Below, one piece after another: positions 49,986 through 62,700 of a stretch of DNA of 64,000 nucleotides (its first letter is position 1; each line of letters begins with the position of its first letter). The position numbers were made by a program, and so were the translations under genes. Source of the DNA: Rachycentron canadum (taxonomy: Eukaryota > Chordata > Actinopteri > Carangiformes > Rachycentridae); assembly GCA_038496675.1 (NCBI GenBank), contig CM076663.1:19931011-19995010 (forward strand). The letters run 5' to 3'. Below the pieces are notes generated by a model that had not been told where the DNA came from, made no database searches, and saw only the letters and a program-made list of their open reading frames with translations.

Positions 49986-52900
49986 GTGATAATCAATGAT
50001 TTTTAAGTACATGCTCATGTCCATTACACAGTCTCAATCTAACTTTGTGTCCCAAGTTTGACTCAGTGTATTTCCCAAATGTGTGTAAGATGGTAGATTT
50101 TTTTTTTTTTCTTCATCTGCATGTCAAAATTTCTATTGCTTTATTTTGGTGGGAAAAAAACTTCAATCATTCTGCAGCTCAGTCTAAGGAATTTTCAAGT
50201 CCACTGTCTATGGACAAAAATTGACATTTTTCAAATGTTATGAACACAATAATATATTAAGAAACTGATAAAATTCTCCAAATGTGTAATCGTACGTTTT
50301 TTCCCTAAATCCTGACTGTGCCTGAAAAAGTCAGCAAAGCAGAACAAATACAATGTTTTACCATAGACTAAATGATGATGAACCGATGTTTCGATCAATG
50401 TCAGTGACGGTTTCCAGGTACACGCCAAGAGTGTGTGATAATATTAGGGCAGTAAGTGGCCACCAGTGTGTCACCAGGAGCAGAGATAAAAGAGAGGCGG
50501 CACTTTTCTTTGCCTTTATTCTCCTGACAGCTCTAAAGACTGGAGCTGCAGAGGCACAGGCATTGATATGCAAATGAGCGATAAAGTTGTGTGTCCACAA
50601 TCTTTCACGGCGTCAAGTGTTGATGATGAGATTGGAGCGCACCAGCAGCAGGCGTACCCGACCCTCATAATAATAACAAACATGCAGTTCAGGTTTGGTA
50701 AGGTTTAAAGTACAGATTGTGGTTTACGTTAAAAGAAGTGCTTCCCTGAGATTAGAGAGCATTCGTAACCATGGTTACAATAACCAACACATGGTTATAG
50801 TATTATACAATTAAGAACAGGTAGAAGAAGAAAATAACCTTGGCCATTGGTTTCAAAAGGGAAATAAACAGCAGGCTCTCCTGTGGAACCTGCTTGCAGA
50901 TCCATCTGGTTTTTTTTTTTTTGGTTTTTTTTTGTTTTGTTTTGTTTTACTGGACACTCATAGGCAAAGTTGTGGTATTAGTGTATCAGAGGAGTGATAA
51001 ATCAGTCTATAACCAGAGAAACTCAATCATGGGCCTGAACCAGTGAAAACACACCGGTGGTGGTTTCATGCCATCTGTGATAACTCTGTGACCAAACAAA
51101 CTGAACGTGTGTGGAGAGACTGATCAAAATGTACTTGGCGGATCGTAATCTATCATAATTCATCATCATACAGGGATTTGACTGGAGATATCTAAGCATG
51201 TCGTGACTGATGGGCTGAACCGCTGTGCTCTTGTGACCTTTACTTTAATGTAGAGTAAATGTCTGGTAATGGTGACACGGCTGTCCAACCGGAGACAAAC
51301 CTCGGCCATAAGTCTCCATTAAATGAGGATGAACTCTCTCTCCTGTGAGCTTCATCCATGTTTCTCATGAACATCCCTCCTTCTGTCTCGTCTTGCTCTT
51401 CCACTCTCTCTCTCTCTCTAATCTGAGCTTTCTCGAACCACCTCTGTCCAAACCCACCACATTCTGATTCAGCAGATTTGACAGCAGTTAGGACGAGCAC
51501 ACAAGGCGGAAATTGGTAAAAATCTAATTTACCTCTAACTGTATGCTGCACTTTCCCTGCTCGAGTTGGGAGTGGATGGTGAGATTGGCACTGCAGGGCA
51601 TATGCTGTTGTGTGAAATTGTTTCATTACTAGTCCGCAATGGTTCCAGTCCTTTACTGCAACTAGGGAAACTCCCAGTCGCCCCGGCTGTGGCCAGGACC
51701 GGCACTTTGTGAGGTCGTTAACACTCTTCAACATCTCAGTATCTTAAAGAGGGTAATTGATGAGGTTTCACTGCCTGGTGGCACAAAGTAACCACCACAG
51801 TCTACTTCCAGAGGTTGATAAGGTTGTTGATATATGCTGCTAAATGACTCACACCAGAAAATTAAATAAGAATTTGCTTCAGTTCTTATTAGCGGTTTCT
51901 AAAAGGTCATTGATTGCCTAATGTACTTTCAAATTTGACCACATTCTTGTCCAAAAAAAAAAAAAAAGAAGAAAAATCAGCGCTTCTACAATTTTGCTCC
52001 TGGTAACAGTCTGACCTGACCCAACATAGCAACACGGATGAACCAGTCCACATACGGTGATATTAAATGGGCGGCTTAATGATAAACCAGCAAGCGAGAC
52101 AGAAAAACAGATACGGGCAGAAAAGGTTCTGGCCAAGAGATGGTGTAGAAAAAGAGTCACAAAGCGCCCACTGCAAACAGGGCAGATACTTTCATTAAGG
52201 GGGGGGGGCTCTCTTCTTTCATTTCTCATTTAATTTTTCCACCACCACCACCCCCCCACACACCTCCACAGAGACATCAATTACAGGGCTCCATCTCCCG
52301 TAATCTGAAGCTGCGCTGTAAAAACGTATCGGAACTGCTCCGCCAGTTAATGCTATTGTTAGAGATGTCATGAGGAGAGGGGGCTGCATGAATAGAGGTT
52401 GATGAATAAAAACAGACCTTGTCCGATGAGGCTCAAATCACACTAATTAAGAAGATGGAGGGTTTCTCTTCAGTACCTGCATTACGGCCCAGAGCCGTTT
52501 CCCTGATGGAGAAAGGGAGGAAAATGACAGATACACTCAACTACAGTTACATATGAAAATTTAATCAAGAGTGCTGGAGGAGACACTTTTTCCCTTCATG
52601 TGCAAAGCCGTTTTAAGTGGTTATGTCAAGTCTTTTTTGTCCCTGGCATCAGAGGAATATTCATTTCAGGACTGACCTAAATGCATTAGTTGAAAGCTTT
52701 ATATCTCTGTTTAGTGGTGATGTATTCATATTGGAAATTATTACTGTCTCCACTCTTAAATTCCTCCTTGCCAATTAGACGCTACATATTAATGAATGGT
52801 CTTAGGAAACAAAAAAAAAAAACGGGATACTTTTCGGAAACGGTGTATGCCGACTACAAATCAAACACATCTGTGGTTGAAGACTTAAAATCCAGGGGCC

Positions 52901-53324
52901 TCAAAAATAGCCTGGGTCTCTCTGCTGGATGTTATTTGCAGTTATGGTAATGACATGCATAGATTTACACTACACGCATGATTGCATGATGCAACGGCAA
53001 CCAACTGCCCCCCGGGCTCTGACGCTGATTTCCCTACAATCAAATGGTAAAAAAAATAAATGCTAAGAATCGCTCCAAGCAGACTCAAGTTAGTCATGTA
53101 AGACCACAAATGAGGAAGCAACTGTACAGGAGGACTGATGATCATGGTTATTTATTGGCGGCTTTCTTCTGCACGTTGGGTGCAGGATGTGTTATGTGCT
53201 CAGCCCTGGTACTCACCGCAGGTGGTCAGCCACAAAAGCAGAATTCTGGGTAAGCCGTCTGTAATTTTTTGTTATTTATTTTTTTACTTTCTCAGTACAG
53301 AAAAATAAGTCAGGCGAAGGGGGG

Positions 53325-53341
53325 CTGTCTCTTATACACAT
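53325..53341 (-). other. Nextera/Tn5 mosaic-end adapter remnant (assembly contamination)
   Basis: The last 17 bases before the gap, CTGTCTCTTATACACAT, equal 17 of the 19 bases of the Tn5 mosaic end used in Nextera libraries. Read on the minus strand next to the Ns it translates to MCIRDS, a well-known contaminant peptide. It is not fish DNA. Confidence 0.95.
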
Positions 53342-53717
53342 NNNNNNNNNNNNNNNNNNNNNNNNNNNNNNNNNNNNNNNNNNNNNNNNNNNNNNNNNNN
53401 NNNNNNNNNNNNNNNNNNNNNNNNNNNNNNNNNNNNNNNNNNNNNNNNNNNNNNNNNNNNNNNNNNNNNNNNNNNNNNNNNNNNNNNNNNNNNNNNNNNN
53501 NNNNNNNNNNNNNNNNNNNNNNNNNNNNNNNNNNNNNNNNNNNNNNNNNNNNNNNNNNNNNNNNNNNNNNNNNNNNNNNNNNNNNNNNNNNNNNNNNNNN
53601 NNNNNNNNNNNNNNNNNNNNNNNNNNNNNNNNNNNNNNNNNNNNNNNNNNNNNNNNNNNNNNNNNNNNNNNNNNNNNNNNNNNNNNNNNNNNNNNNNNNN
53701 NNNNNNNNNNNNNNNNN
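53342..53717. other. Assembly gap of 376 N
   Basis: A run of 376 undetermined bases. It is bordered on the left by an adapter remnant and on the right by a CCCT-rich tract, so its true length and content are unknown. Two long apparent open frames crossing it are artefacts. Confidence 0.99.
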
Positions 53718-53750
53718 CCCTCCCTCCCTCCTTCCCTCCCTCCCTCCCTC
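53718..53750. repeat. (CCCT)n pyrimidine tract at the gap edge
   Basis: A CCCT/CCTT tract ending in CTCAG that probably caused the assembly break. The following 130 bases (53751..53880) are GC-rich compared with their surroundings, and the tract plus CAG resembles a plus-strand splice acceptor. No known protein is recognised downstream. Confidence 0.8.
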
Positions 53751-56248
53751 AGAGCTCCACAGGCCCCGACGCTGCTGCTGCAGCTCGTCCCATGAGGACC
53801 GCAGGCAGCTGCAGGGGCCTGACCTCCATTACTGAGACAGGGCCCTGACTGCACAGCCTCCTGCCATCCTGGTCCCAACAGGCACATGGCTAGACAATAT
53901 ACTTTAGCTCACCGCCCGGTTTATGCAAACAGTGGGCTCCTGCAAGACCAGGTTCAGAGAGTGCAACAGCATTTTAGTATTACATAAATTAGAAAAGGGA
54001 TTTTATTGGTGTGTTTAGATCCTTTAGTTTAAAAGTACAATTCTGCAACATAAAAACACTACTACAAATAAAGGCACTGCAGTAAAAACTAAATTATGTG
54101 ATTGACAAAATGTACTGAAACTATCAAAAAGCAGAAAATCCAGATGAGAATCTTGTTTATCGCCTAGTAGCTTTTTCAGGGTACAAGAAATTTGTTTTGG
54201 TGGAAAAAAACCTCACATACAGTAAAAAAAAAAAAAAAAAGTAGACAAACATAAAATATAAATAAGGAAATGATGAAGGTGTCAACTTAAATACAAGCAG
54301 AAAAATGTAACCATAAAATAAAGTCAAAATATTTGCTACAGTGAAAAAATATGAGTATGTACAGTCAAAATATGTGCAAACGTTCGGTCGATGGGGTGGA
54401 AGGTTAGTAATTGGAGAGGGGGGCATGAGGGAGGGGTTTTCTCTTACTGATGTATTAATGTGCAAAATGTGCAAGTTCCCACATAAGAAGCTGGAATCAT
54501 CAAATGTTTGACACTGTTAAAATGACTTAGTCACTGATCATACGTTCAATACGGTGAATGCAGCTCTACTCATTCTAAACATTTTAAAGACTGTTGCTGC
54601 TTTAATGTACACTATACTCGTGTCTCGTACAAATAACCAGAATCTACAGGGAGCGAAGGGTAAAATTTTTTCACCTGAGCTGTAGCGTCATAAAAAGTAT
54701 AAAGTCGTACGAAAAAAAAAAAAAAATGTAATGGTGCCAATTTTCAGTGAATTAGACTCACATGATATCCTAAATCTAATATCTTGAGACAGTCCAGTCA
54801 AAAAAAAAAAAAAAAAAAAAAAAATTGTGATGTGTTGTAGTGTCTGATGAAGTCAGTGTTCAGGTTCAGGTTTTGTGTAACATGAAATGAGAGACCAAAT
54901 CAGTCTGGGCAAAACAAATAAAAGATTTTGATCCTTAAAAAACATTGCATATAGCGGGAATAGCAGTGATAAAGATATTTCACATTTAGTTAGCAAGATA
55001 TGCGTGAGATATTTTGCTCCTCTGCCAACACTACAGTGTAATATTGAGCCTTCTTGAATTACTACAAGCATATATTTAGCTTTTTTGTAGCAGTTTCTTT
55101 TTACTCAACACATATGCTGATAATGTGTCTCTGACTACGTATCACGAACTTCCAGCTCATCAAGGCCAAAGGGTTCGGGCTTCTCTGCAGGCAAAACAGG
55201 AAGGTGCCTGGTGCTGTAGTTGTAGTTGGGTCGAATATACTGAAAGCCAACTGTGAAAATACAGAGGACCAAAAGAACCTATTATCTCGACAGCACTTCA
55301 AGGAATCAGCATGCACACGCTCACATTTGCACACACAAACAATATGCTAAACTCATATAACAGGGCAGCGTAACCACGGCGATGAGAGCCCCCCTTTTTT
55401 TTTTTTGAAAGAGATCAGTGCTCCTCGGAGAGAGTCACACTGTCTTTGCTTCGACTTAATTACAGCTCACACCTCCCTTCCCGCTCCGCGGAGGAGAGAA
55501 GAGAGGGCTTTGATTCAGATGCCCTGTGGAACACTTGATCCTTTCCCTTCCAGTGGCATCGTTTACTCCCCTCTCTCTAAGCCGTTCTGTCTTCTGCTCC
55601 CTCCCTTTTTCTCCATTTCTCACCCCGCACCTCTCTCCTGGCCGAGTGGGCGTCGTGGCTGAGGAGCCGTCGAGCACCTTTGCAGCAGCGGCGCAGGGTT
55701 GAATCGTTCAGCTGCACATGTAAGAGCTGTGAGACATGGCAACACAAAGTAGTCTTTAGCAACAAGAGGCTTTACATCACATTATAAGCAGCGCTTCCTT
55801 TTGCGCCATATACATTTAAATGAGCACTTGTAATAAGAGGCTTAGCTTTGGGAGTACTGTCCATTATCACGAGAGAGAAATATTACCTAATGTCCAAAAC
55901 AGACATAATTGCTATTCAATCTTTTAGAAGACTTTTTGGGAGCTGCTTAGCTCCAGCACACAGGAAGTAATGCCTGCTGTTGTTTGGAGTAAGGAGGAAG
56001 GAAAAAAGGAAAGGAAAAAAAAAAAAAAAATCATTGTTCTTTTTATTCAGCAGGTGCCACATAAAATTCAAGTATTGAATTGATCCTGTGCGTGAATATT
56101 CAAACACCTCACATTTATAAAAATAAAGGCCATTAATTAAAATCTGGATCCGTGGAGCAAAATGAGGAACAAATGCAGCTCAGTCAAGCTGTATTTCTTT
56201 CAGTCTTTAAGTGAGATCAGCGAGTGTTTTACTTCTGTTGAATAGAAG

Positions 56249-56740
56249 CAGTGGTGGAAATTAACTAGGTACATTTACTCAAGTATTGGAAATAAGTGCA
56301 TTTCAAGACACTTCCACTTCACCTGAGCATTTACACTTAATGTTTCTTTTTACTTCTACTCCAATATTGTGCTTTTGGCTCCATTAAACTTCAATTACTG
56401 GTCACTCTGCAGTGGGTTTGGGCAATATTTAAAACCTAATATCTTAATGCCAGGCCTAATGTCGCTATATTTGATTTGGTATAAGTGATGCTGCCACTAA
56501 GCAGCAGTTCAAAGTTTTATTTGTCAAAGCAAAGCAGTCAGATGAGAATCAGACTCAGCAGAAAGGAAAAATATGCAAAACTACAAAAAAAAAAATATAT
56601 ATATGATCAAATATATCATGTGATGCAGTATTATAGACAGAAAAAAACTCACAAACAGTGAACCTTTGCCCAGTTGGTAAGATTTTCCCTGATTGCCTTA
56701 GGACTTTTACTTCAGGATCTCAGTGTTTCTTCCACCACTG
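56249..56740. mobile_element. hAT-like MITE with 11-bp terminal inverted repeats
   Basis: The element begins CAGTGGTGGAA (56249..56259) and ends with its exact reverse complement TTCCACCACTG (56730..56740), 492 bp in all. The CAGTG start fits the hAT terminal consensus. The inner sequence AACTAGGTACATTTACTCAAGTA, with TTTTTACTTCTACTCCA, is known to me from a very common fish non-autonomous family. The flanking 8-mers (AATAGAAG and GCCACAAG) agree at only four positions, so a target-site duplication is not proven. There is no coding capacity, and an AT repeat lies inside. Confidence 0.75.
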
Positions 56741-57540
56741 GCCACAAGAGACAATTATGGAATAACAGCAAACTTATTGTAATGTAGCACCAGCACAGAC
56801 GAGTCATTAAGTTTAAGAAATGACTAAAATTATCAACAATAACTTTCACGAATGCATTTAGTTCTGCCCCCTTCAGCACAAGGAGCCAAGTTGCTCAACA
56901 GCAGCCTCATGCAACAACTGACTGACAGACAACTGGAGAGTTCAGAGGTCGAAGTTATAAGATTGAACAGCACAGAGAAGGTCAGGCCAGACAGAATATG
57001 TACCAGGCTCTCTGCCCCTCAACCAGCTCGCCCGTAGAGAAAGAAGGAGGTGTACGAAATCAAACAGTCCCCTGAAGGGTTTTCAGGATCCATTCAAAGC
57101 CACAACACCCCACTGTCACAGGTCTGATGACTCAGTGACCGTATGCAATGTCTACGAGTGGAAAAATATTAAACTCACTCCAACAGGATTGTAGCAACTG
57201 AAGTTATAACTGCCAGATAACAATGTAGTGCGGAACGTGATGCGCTGGCTGCTGCATGTGCTCCTGCAGCTCAGTGTTTGTCAGGCTTCAACACACATTG
57301 AGGTAGAGGGTTCAAACCTGCGCAGCTTGTGACACAAAGCGAATCATTTTCCCACAATAAAACTTGTTATACTTCTAAATAAACACTGAACTATAAAACC
57401 CATCATATCAAATGCCTCGTAAACACTTCTCCACGCATTGCTAAATGTGACTCTTGCCTTACCGCCTTCTTCACAGCTGTGTGTCAATGTGGAAACCTAT
57501 TCACATGAAGTCTTAAACTCATCAATGATGGTGAAAGTAT

Positions 57541-57613
57541 TCAAAGGTCCCACATAGTCTGAAAGTAGATGTCTACGAGGTCTTTGATTATAAATTTTTC
57601 ATTTTATATATTT

Positions 57614-57665
<52 letters not shown>

Positions 57666-57685
57666 AAATATGGAGCCTTTAACTT
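57541..57685 (+). repeat. Family B start fragment interrupted by AT/GT microsatellite
   Basis: AAAGGTCCCACATAGTCTGAAAGTAGATGTCTACGAGGTCTTTGATT matches the start of the copy at 43630. It is followed by a TATA tract and an uninterrupted (GT)21 tract at 57621..57662, then TATAAAATATGGAGCC. Confidence 0.55.
57621..57662. repeat. (GT)21 microsatellite
   Basis: An uninterrupted GT tract preceded by alternating TATA sequence. Confidence 0.95.
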
Positions 57686-58259
57686 CACTGTAAATTCACC
57701 ATCAAATCGTAGAAAGTGAACTAACGTCAATTCCAATTTTGAATCCACTATAAAAACATTTCAGGTGAAAGGCTGTTTTCAGTTTGTGTTTTGGCTCAAA
57801 GAAAAGAGAAAAACACCCATCAGTCACACACAAGAGGTTTGTTACGCATGCAGTCACAATGGAATCTTCATTGTGCACTGAAAGTGAAAAAATGATTTCT
57901 ATCACTGTTTTTTTTTTTTTTTTTAAACAACACAAGGCTCTCTGATCCCTCTGGTATCTTCTGGTAAAAAGCACACAGCCCATTATGTTGGTTTACATGA
58001 GCAACTTTCCCTCATTTAGTTTTGCTATGTGCCAAAAATGTGAAATTAACTCAAATGTTAATTAAGGGCAGATTTATCTAAATCTGACAAAATGACACAT
58101 TTTAGCTTAATTACTCAATGTTTTCGACTATTTTGTTCGCGGCGGCATTAGGAGCACTTTTTGGCGCTTCACAGATTACAGCCCTTCACCAGGCAACAAC
58201 TGCACAAATATATAACAAATGAGCCTGGCACAGACTGCTTCTGAGATATTGTACCAAAA

Positions 58260-58720
58260 ACAACAAGGCGGCAAGATGAGTCTGTCTGAGATTCTGTGGC
58301 GGGGCCTGTAATTACCACAGCCGGGGCCCTGCTCAACTCACGCTCTTGTGTTCAACAGGGCCAGCCTTGACACCTTCACAAGGGCCCTCAGAAACCACAA
58401 CGGCAATGACAAAAAGCAGTCTCCTTCCCACCACCACCCCCACGTCGACACAATGCACCGCCTGCCCCGACGGCGGCCGATAACCTCCTTCACGGGGCGG
58501 TATAAGCTGATAATTAGCTACTTAGCTGTGGTCATACAGAAGTACAGATCTGATACGCGGGCCTGTCGCGTCACTGGAGAGGAGTTTAATGACTGTAGAG
58601 CAAGGGTAAAGAATTACAAGGGCTGGGAATTTGTGTTGCATATTAATAGCGGCCAGTATAGAGGCCAGTACCCACAGCCCACATGGCCATCTGGGCTGAG
58701 TTACAGAACAACTGGGACTC
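58260..58720. promoter_or_regulatory. Candidate conserved or CpG-containing non-coding block
   Basis: A repeat-free block with clustered CpG (around 58440..58500) and TAATTA words (CTGTAATTACC, GATAATTAGC). A 125-codon plus-strand frame crosses it (58348..58725) but resembles no known protein and has no convincing splice or start context. It might be a regulatory element or part of the missing first exon's surroundings; neither is shown by the sequence. Confidence 0.25.
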
Positions 58721-58960
58721 TGTAGAGGTTAACTAGAGCCTGTGCGAGCGTGTGCACGTTTATGGCAGCCCGTGTGCACGAGAATGCACACATCCACATG
58801 GGCATGTGTGGGGGCATGCGCAGAAGCCTGTGTGCATCTTCGGCGCATTAAGCAGGGAGTGAAAGTTTATGATGTGGTTATATCCATTATGACACTTGAG
58901 CCGCTGTTCAGATAATATTTTAAAGCTCTCCATCCATCACTCAGCCTGGACCACTGAGGG

Positions 58961-58988
58961 CCCCCCACCCCACCCCACCCCACCCCCC
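58961..58988. repeat. (CCCCA)n pentanucleotide repeat
   Basis: Four units of CCCCA-type repeat flanked by extra C residues, next to a GGGCCC stretch. Confidence 0.9.
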
Positions 58989-60234
58989 GACAGGCCGGAT
59001 CCCATCCTCATTTAACATTCAGTGCTCTCAAACAGCTGCCAATATCTTGAAAGGAGAAGCATCAAGCGAGGTCACGTCAGTTTGTTCCTCGTTTAGCACC
59101 ACTTGGCATCTGGCCTTTTTAACATGGGATTCACCGAGATGGGATCCAGCACAGTGGGAGAACAGCTGGAAATAAAGTGGAACCATAACCTGATCAGGAC
59201 ACGTGGAGCAAGTCAAACCACACAACTCTGGTTCCAGGTTCAAGTGCGAGCAGTTAAGTCTTTGAATGCGAGTGTGATACATGGTTCAGGCTTCCTAAAG
59301 ACAATAAAAGTTTTCGTAATATCTTACAATTTAAACATTTATGCCCCAAACTGTAATTTTTTGCCACTGAAGATAAAAAAAAAAAAAGATCCATAATGGG
59401 ACACTGAAACAACACCACTAAAACTTTTTAAAGGCAGAATATTTTCTATACAACATTAATAGCAATGACAAAAAAAGCAAAAGCATAAAAAAGCTCTGTT
59501 AAAATAGTCCCACAGTGCCACTTGACTACACACCTTTACCAGAGATGTATTTGTGTGTCCTTTGGAGATGAGGGGGTGGGCATCTAGCCAGCACCTAGCC
59601 CTCTGCAGGTAGTGTACGAAAAGATGTGGGGCACCAAATCATCCATTACACCTTCCATTGCTCAGCTTGTATGTGTCAGCAGGCAGAATACAGAGAGTGA
59701 CCTCCCATTAAACATCCACACTTAACCTAACAGGGGTTCAGATTGGCTCTGCAGCACAGCAGTGTTAACATTATATCAAACTACCAGCTGTGTAAAACAC
59801 ATTAGCTTTATAGAAGAAGCTACTAGGGTGGTGTGAAGAAGGTTTTCAGTGTCCTGCATTGATAATGTCAGGGTTGGATCAACTGGGCGCAGACCTTATG
59901 TGAACCAATTTTTTTTTTTTAGTAACAATACTTTCTACCAAAGAAACAGTTTTTATAGTGTTTAGTTTTTCTATTCCGTATTATGAAAAATATGGAATAT
60001 CAACCCAGACCTAACAATAAGCCCAATGTCGGTATTGAATTTTTTAAAAGGGAAAAATGTTTTTCAATCTTTACATAGTATTAATGTGGTGGCAGGAGTT
60101 TTAATATTTTAGCAAAAAGCTACAAAAAAAGGTCAAATACCACGAAGGTTAAATCAGAAAACATGATTGGGGACTTGAAAGAGAAGATCCTTGAAAGCAA
60201 AGAGTCCTGCATTGACCTCTTTCATCTGTAGCTA

Positions 60235-60520
60235 CAAGGACTCAGCGATATGAGAAAAAAATGTCGGTTATCACAAATGGAGTGGCTATTTTTGCACTTC
60301 ACTTTCATTGAAAAAGCCAGTGTCTTTACCACAAAAGCCGTGTTCCTTTACACTGGGAGAATACGCTTTGTAGGCCAAGACATCTCTGTAGTCCCACAAT
60401 GCTTTATTTATCATAATCTGTTGTAATGAAACATTTAACCTGAAGCAAAAAAAAAAAAAAATTGCCGCTCCTGCGATTTGGACATTGCACAATTAATTGA
60501 AATATAACAGAAAGCGCAAT
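60235..60520 (+). repeat. Old dispersed repeat family C, copy 2
   Basis: It shows the same motif order as 12010..12290: GATATGAGAAAAAAATG, CTATTTTTGCACTTCACTTTCATTGA, ACATCTCTGTAGTCCCACAATGC, and a poly-A then TTGCCGCTCCTGCGATTTGGACATTGC. It forms an inverted pair with 60580..60815. Confidence 0.5.
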
Positions 60521-60579
60521 ATGACCAAATGCAAAGTCCATTTTAAAGTCCAAATTTAAAATGTGTCAAAACATTGTTG

Positions 60580-60815
60580 TGCATTGTTAGCACCTTAAGC
60601 ACTGTGGTGCTACAGAGACGCCCTGACCTACAAATGATGGGTGTCGGATGCGTTTGGTCCCAAAAAAAAAAAAAAAAAAATTCAATTTATTTTATAGAAT
60701 AAATATAAATATAAGAAAAACAAAAACACCCCAACTGAAATCATATGGCAAGTTGCAATCGCATTATCTGCCAAAGTAATGTGATGTTTTTTGCATATCA
60801 CACAGACCTACTTGG
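60580..60815 (-). repeat. Old dispersed repeat family C, copy 3 (inverted)
   Basis: GTGGTGCTACAGAGACGCCCTGACC is the reverse complement of the family's CTCTGTAG-core. AGTTGCAATCGCATTATCTGCC and a TGCATATCACACAGACC end also fit the reverse orientation. It contains a 20-base A tract at about 60661..60680. Confidence 0.45.
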
Positions 60816-61656
60816 CAATATTGCTATTTCGGTCTCATTTAAACAAACAGTTTAAAGCCCTAGAAACTAGTTGGCTAGCACAAATGCATCAGTGAGTCTA
60901 TAATAAGGCTTTTTTCTGAATTATGTCGTCCCTGCCTGAAGTCTGCCGCCCTCCTGACACAAGATAACCCACTACATGCCCCATCCATGGTATGACTGAA
61001 GCCCCTCTACTCTGTAATGCAATCGTATGTTGGACAGAAATACACATTACAGTAACAGCTTGAACCATCACCTCTTATTGTCCCAACCATCTGAACACGT
61101 TGAAGCAACAGGATGCCATCCCAGCTTTTCCTTTTCCCCAGCAGGAGCTGGGCAGAACCAGAGAAGCCCCGGGGAACTACAGTTGGTGGGGCCATGAGCA
61201 GATGGCTTCACTCAGACACTGGTGCATGGAGACTGTTAGAAAGGACCCTCGAAACCCTGCAGAGCGCTCATGGGTGATGATGACCATCGGCGGTCTCTGT
61301 AGCAGAGTGTGTATCGTAGCAAAAAGCAGGAGAGGGAGCCAGGAGTGCTGAACCATTGAGGAAATGAGCCGGGGTGAAAGGGAATTTGGGAGCTGTCAAT
61401 GTGGCCTTGATCCTTGGCTCCTACAAAACTAACCCCGTGGCCTCCCACCACTCCTACCACCCCCTGGGTCCTTTTAATCACCACATGGAGGCACATTACT
61501 GATCTTTACATTTTCCTTCCAGAGCAGTTTATTCCCTCGTTTCCCCTCCCATCTCCCTTATCAGCCCAGCTCTCTCTCTCTCGCTCGCTCGCTCTCTGCC
61601 TCAGTCTCGCTCTCATCTCTGAGTGCTAACAGAAAAACCAAAGTCAAGCCAGTCGA

Positions 61657-61697
61657 TGTGCGTGTGCGCGCGCGCTTGTGTGTGTGTGTGTGTGTGC
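61657..61697. repeat. Mixed TG/CG alternating purine-pyrimidine tract
   Basis: Alternating TG and CG dinucleotides with a run of GCGCGCGC, a sequence type that favours Z-DNA. It follows a CT/CGCT-rich pyrimidine tract at 61570..61615. Confidence 0.9.
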
Positions 61698-62633
61698 ATC
61701 TCCACCCTATGAAGAGGGGACTATTAGTATTTGTAAGTGAGCACGAGACACAGCAGAGAAGAAACAAGCGTGGAAGAGAGTAGCTTTTGATAATCTTGGA
61801 GAGTAATGAAAAAGAGCATTAGCACAGAGTCTCCCAGGGGCTAATCAGCCCAAACCTCCTCAGCACCCGTTTCACTGAAGCCATTGACCGCTTTCTTGGC
61901 TTCATTCAAAGGCAAATGGATTGGAAAAAAAAGGAGGGGGTTTGTAAAGCTGGAGTCTTTACAAATAAGCATGAAAAGAGAACAAGGAAGTGTTTACTTT
62001 ATCTGGTTTTCCTCACACCTCACATCTGACTCCATGGAAGTGAAAATACTTTGTACTCTCATTTTGATGGGAAGGGAGCTGTGGCATAACTCACGGAGCA
62101 AGATAAACTTGAGCCTCTGGGCTTTTCTTTACATATTGAGGATAAATATTCTCTCTCGTATCAGGACAATCTGTCTTTGCTAAATTGTTTTCAGAAACAG
62201 TCATTAGGTGTTCTTCTCCCTGGGCTTATTAAATGACATGAAATGGCAAATTTAATGAGCATAAGAGAATTCAAGCAGTCGGACCTGCTGTAAAATACAA
62301 ATGCCCGAGAAGCATCCAGTGCTATTCCCCACAGTATTTCCCATCAGGTCCAGAGCAATAGAAGCGTTTACGCTGGAATCATTAGCTTAACTTGATTTCT
62401 TTTCATCATTCTGCCGACTGTTTCAATATGTGTATCTGTTCACTCGATCCCATTAAAGTCTGTATTCATTATGATTTTAATGAAAACCCAAATCCTCTCA
62501 CTTTCATCCCGTCGGTCATTTTGCGAGAGCAGGCATCCCCCAGCTTTTCAAACGTTGCATATCTCATTTCAGGATGAAATGTCACACGATGAGATTTACA
62601 GACTGCAATGGTAAAATGAAGCGCTTGTTTTGG

Positions 62634-62700
62634 CTGTGTGTGTGCGTGTGCGTGTGAGTGTGTGTGTGTGTGTGTGTGTGCGTGTGTGCGTGTGTGCGCG
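62634..62700. repeat. Imperfect (TG)n microsatellite with CG units
   Basis: About 67 bases of TG with scattered CG units, ending TGTGCGCG. Confidence 0.95.

Noticed and set aside
51240..51734. 164-codon open frame, minus strand
   Set aside because: The sequence resembles no known protein, includes a translated CT microsatellite (RERE-type stretch) and lacks splice signals that would join it to the receptor gene.
53269..53887. Two frames of about 190-200 codons on opposite strands
   Set aside because: They cross the 376 N gap and the adapter remnant; most residues are undetermined.
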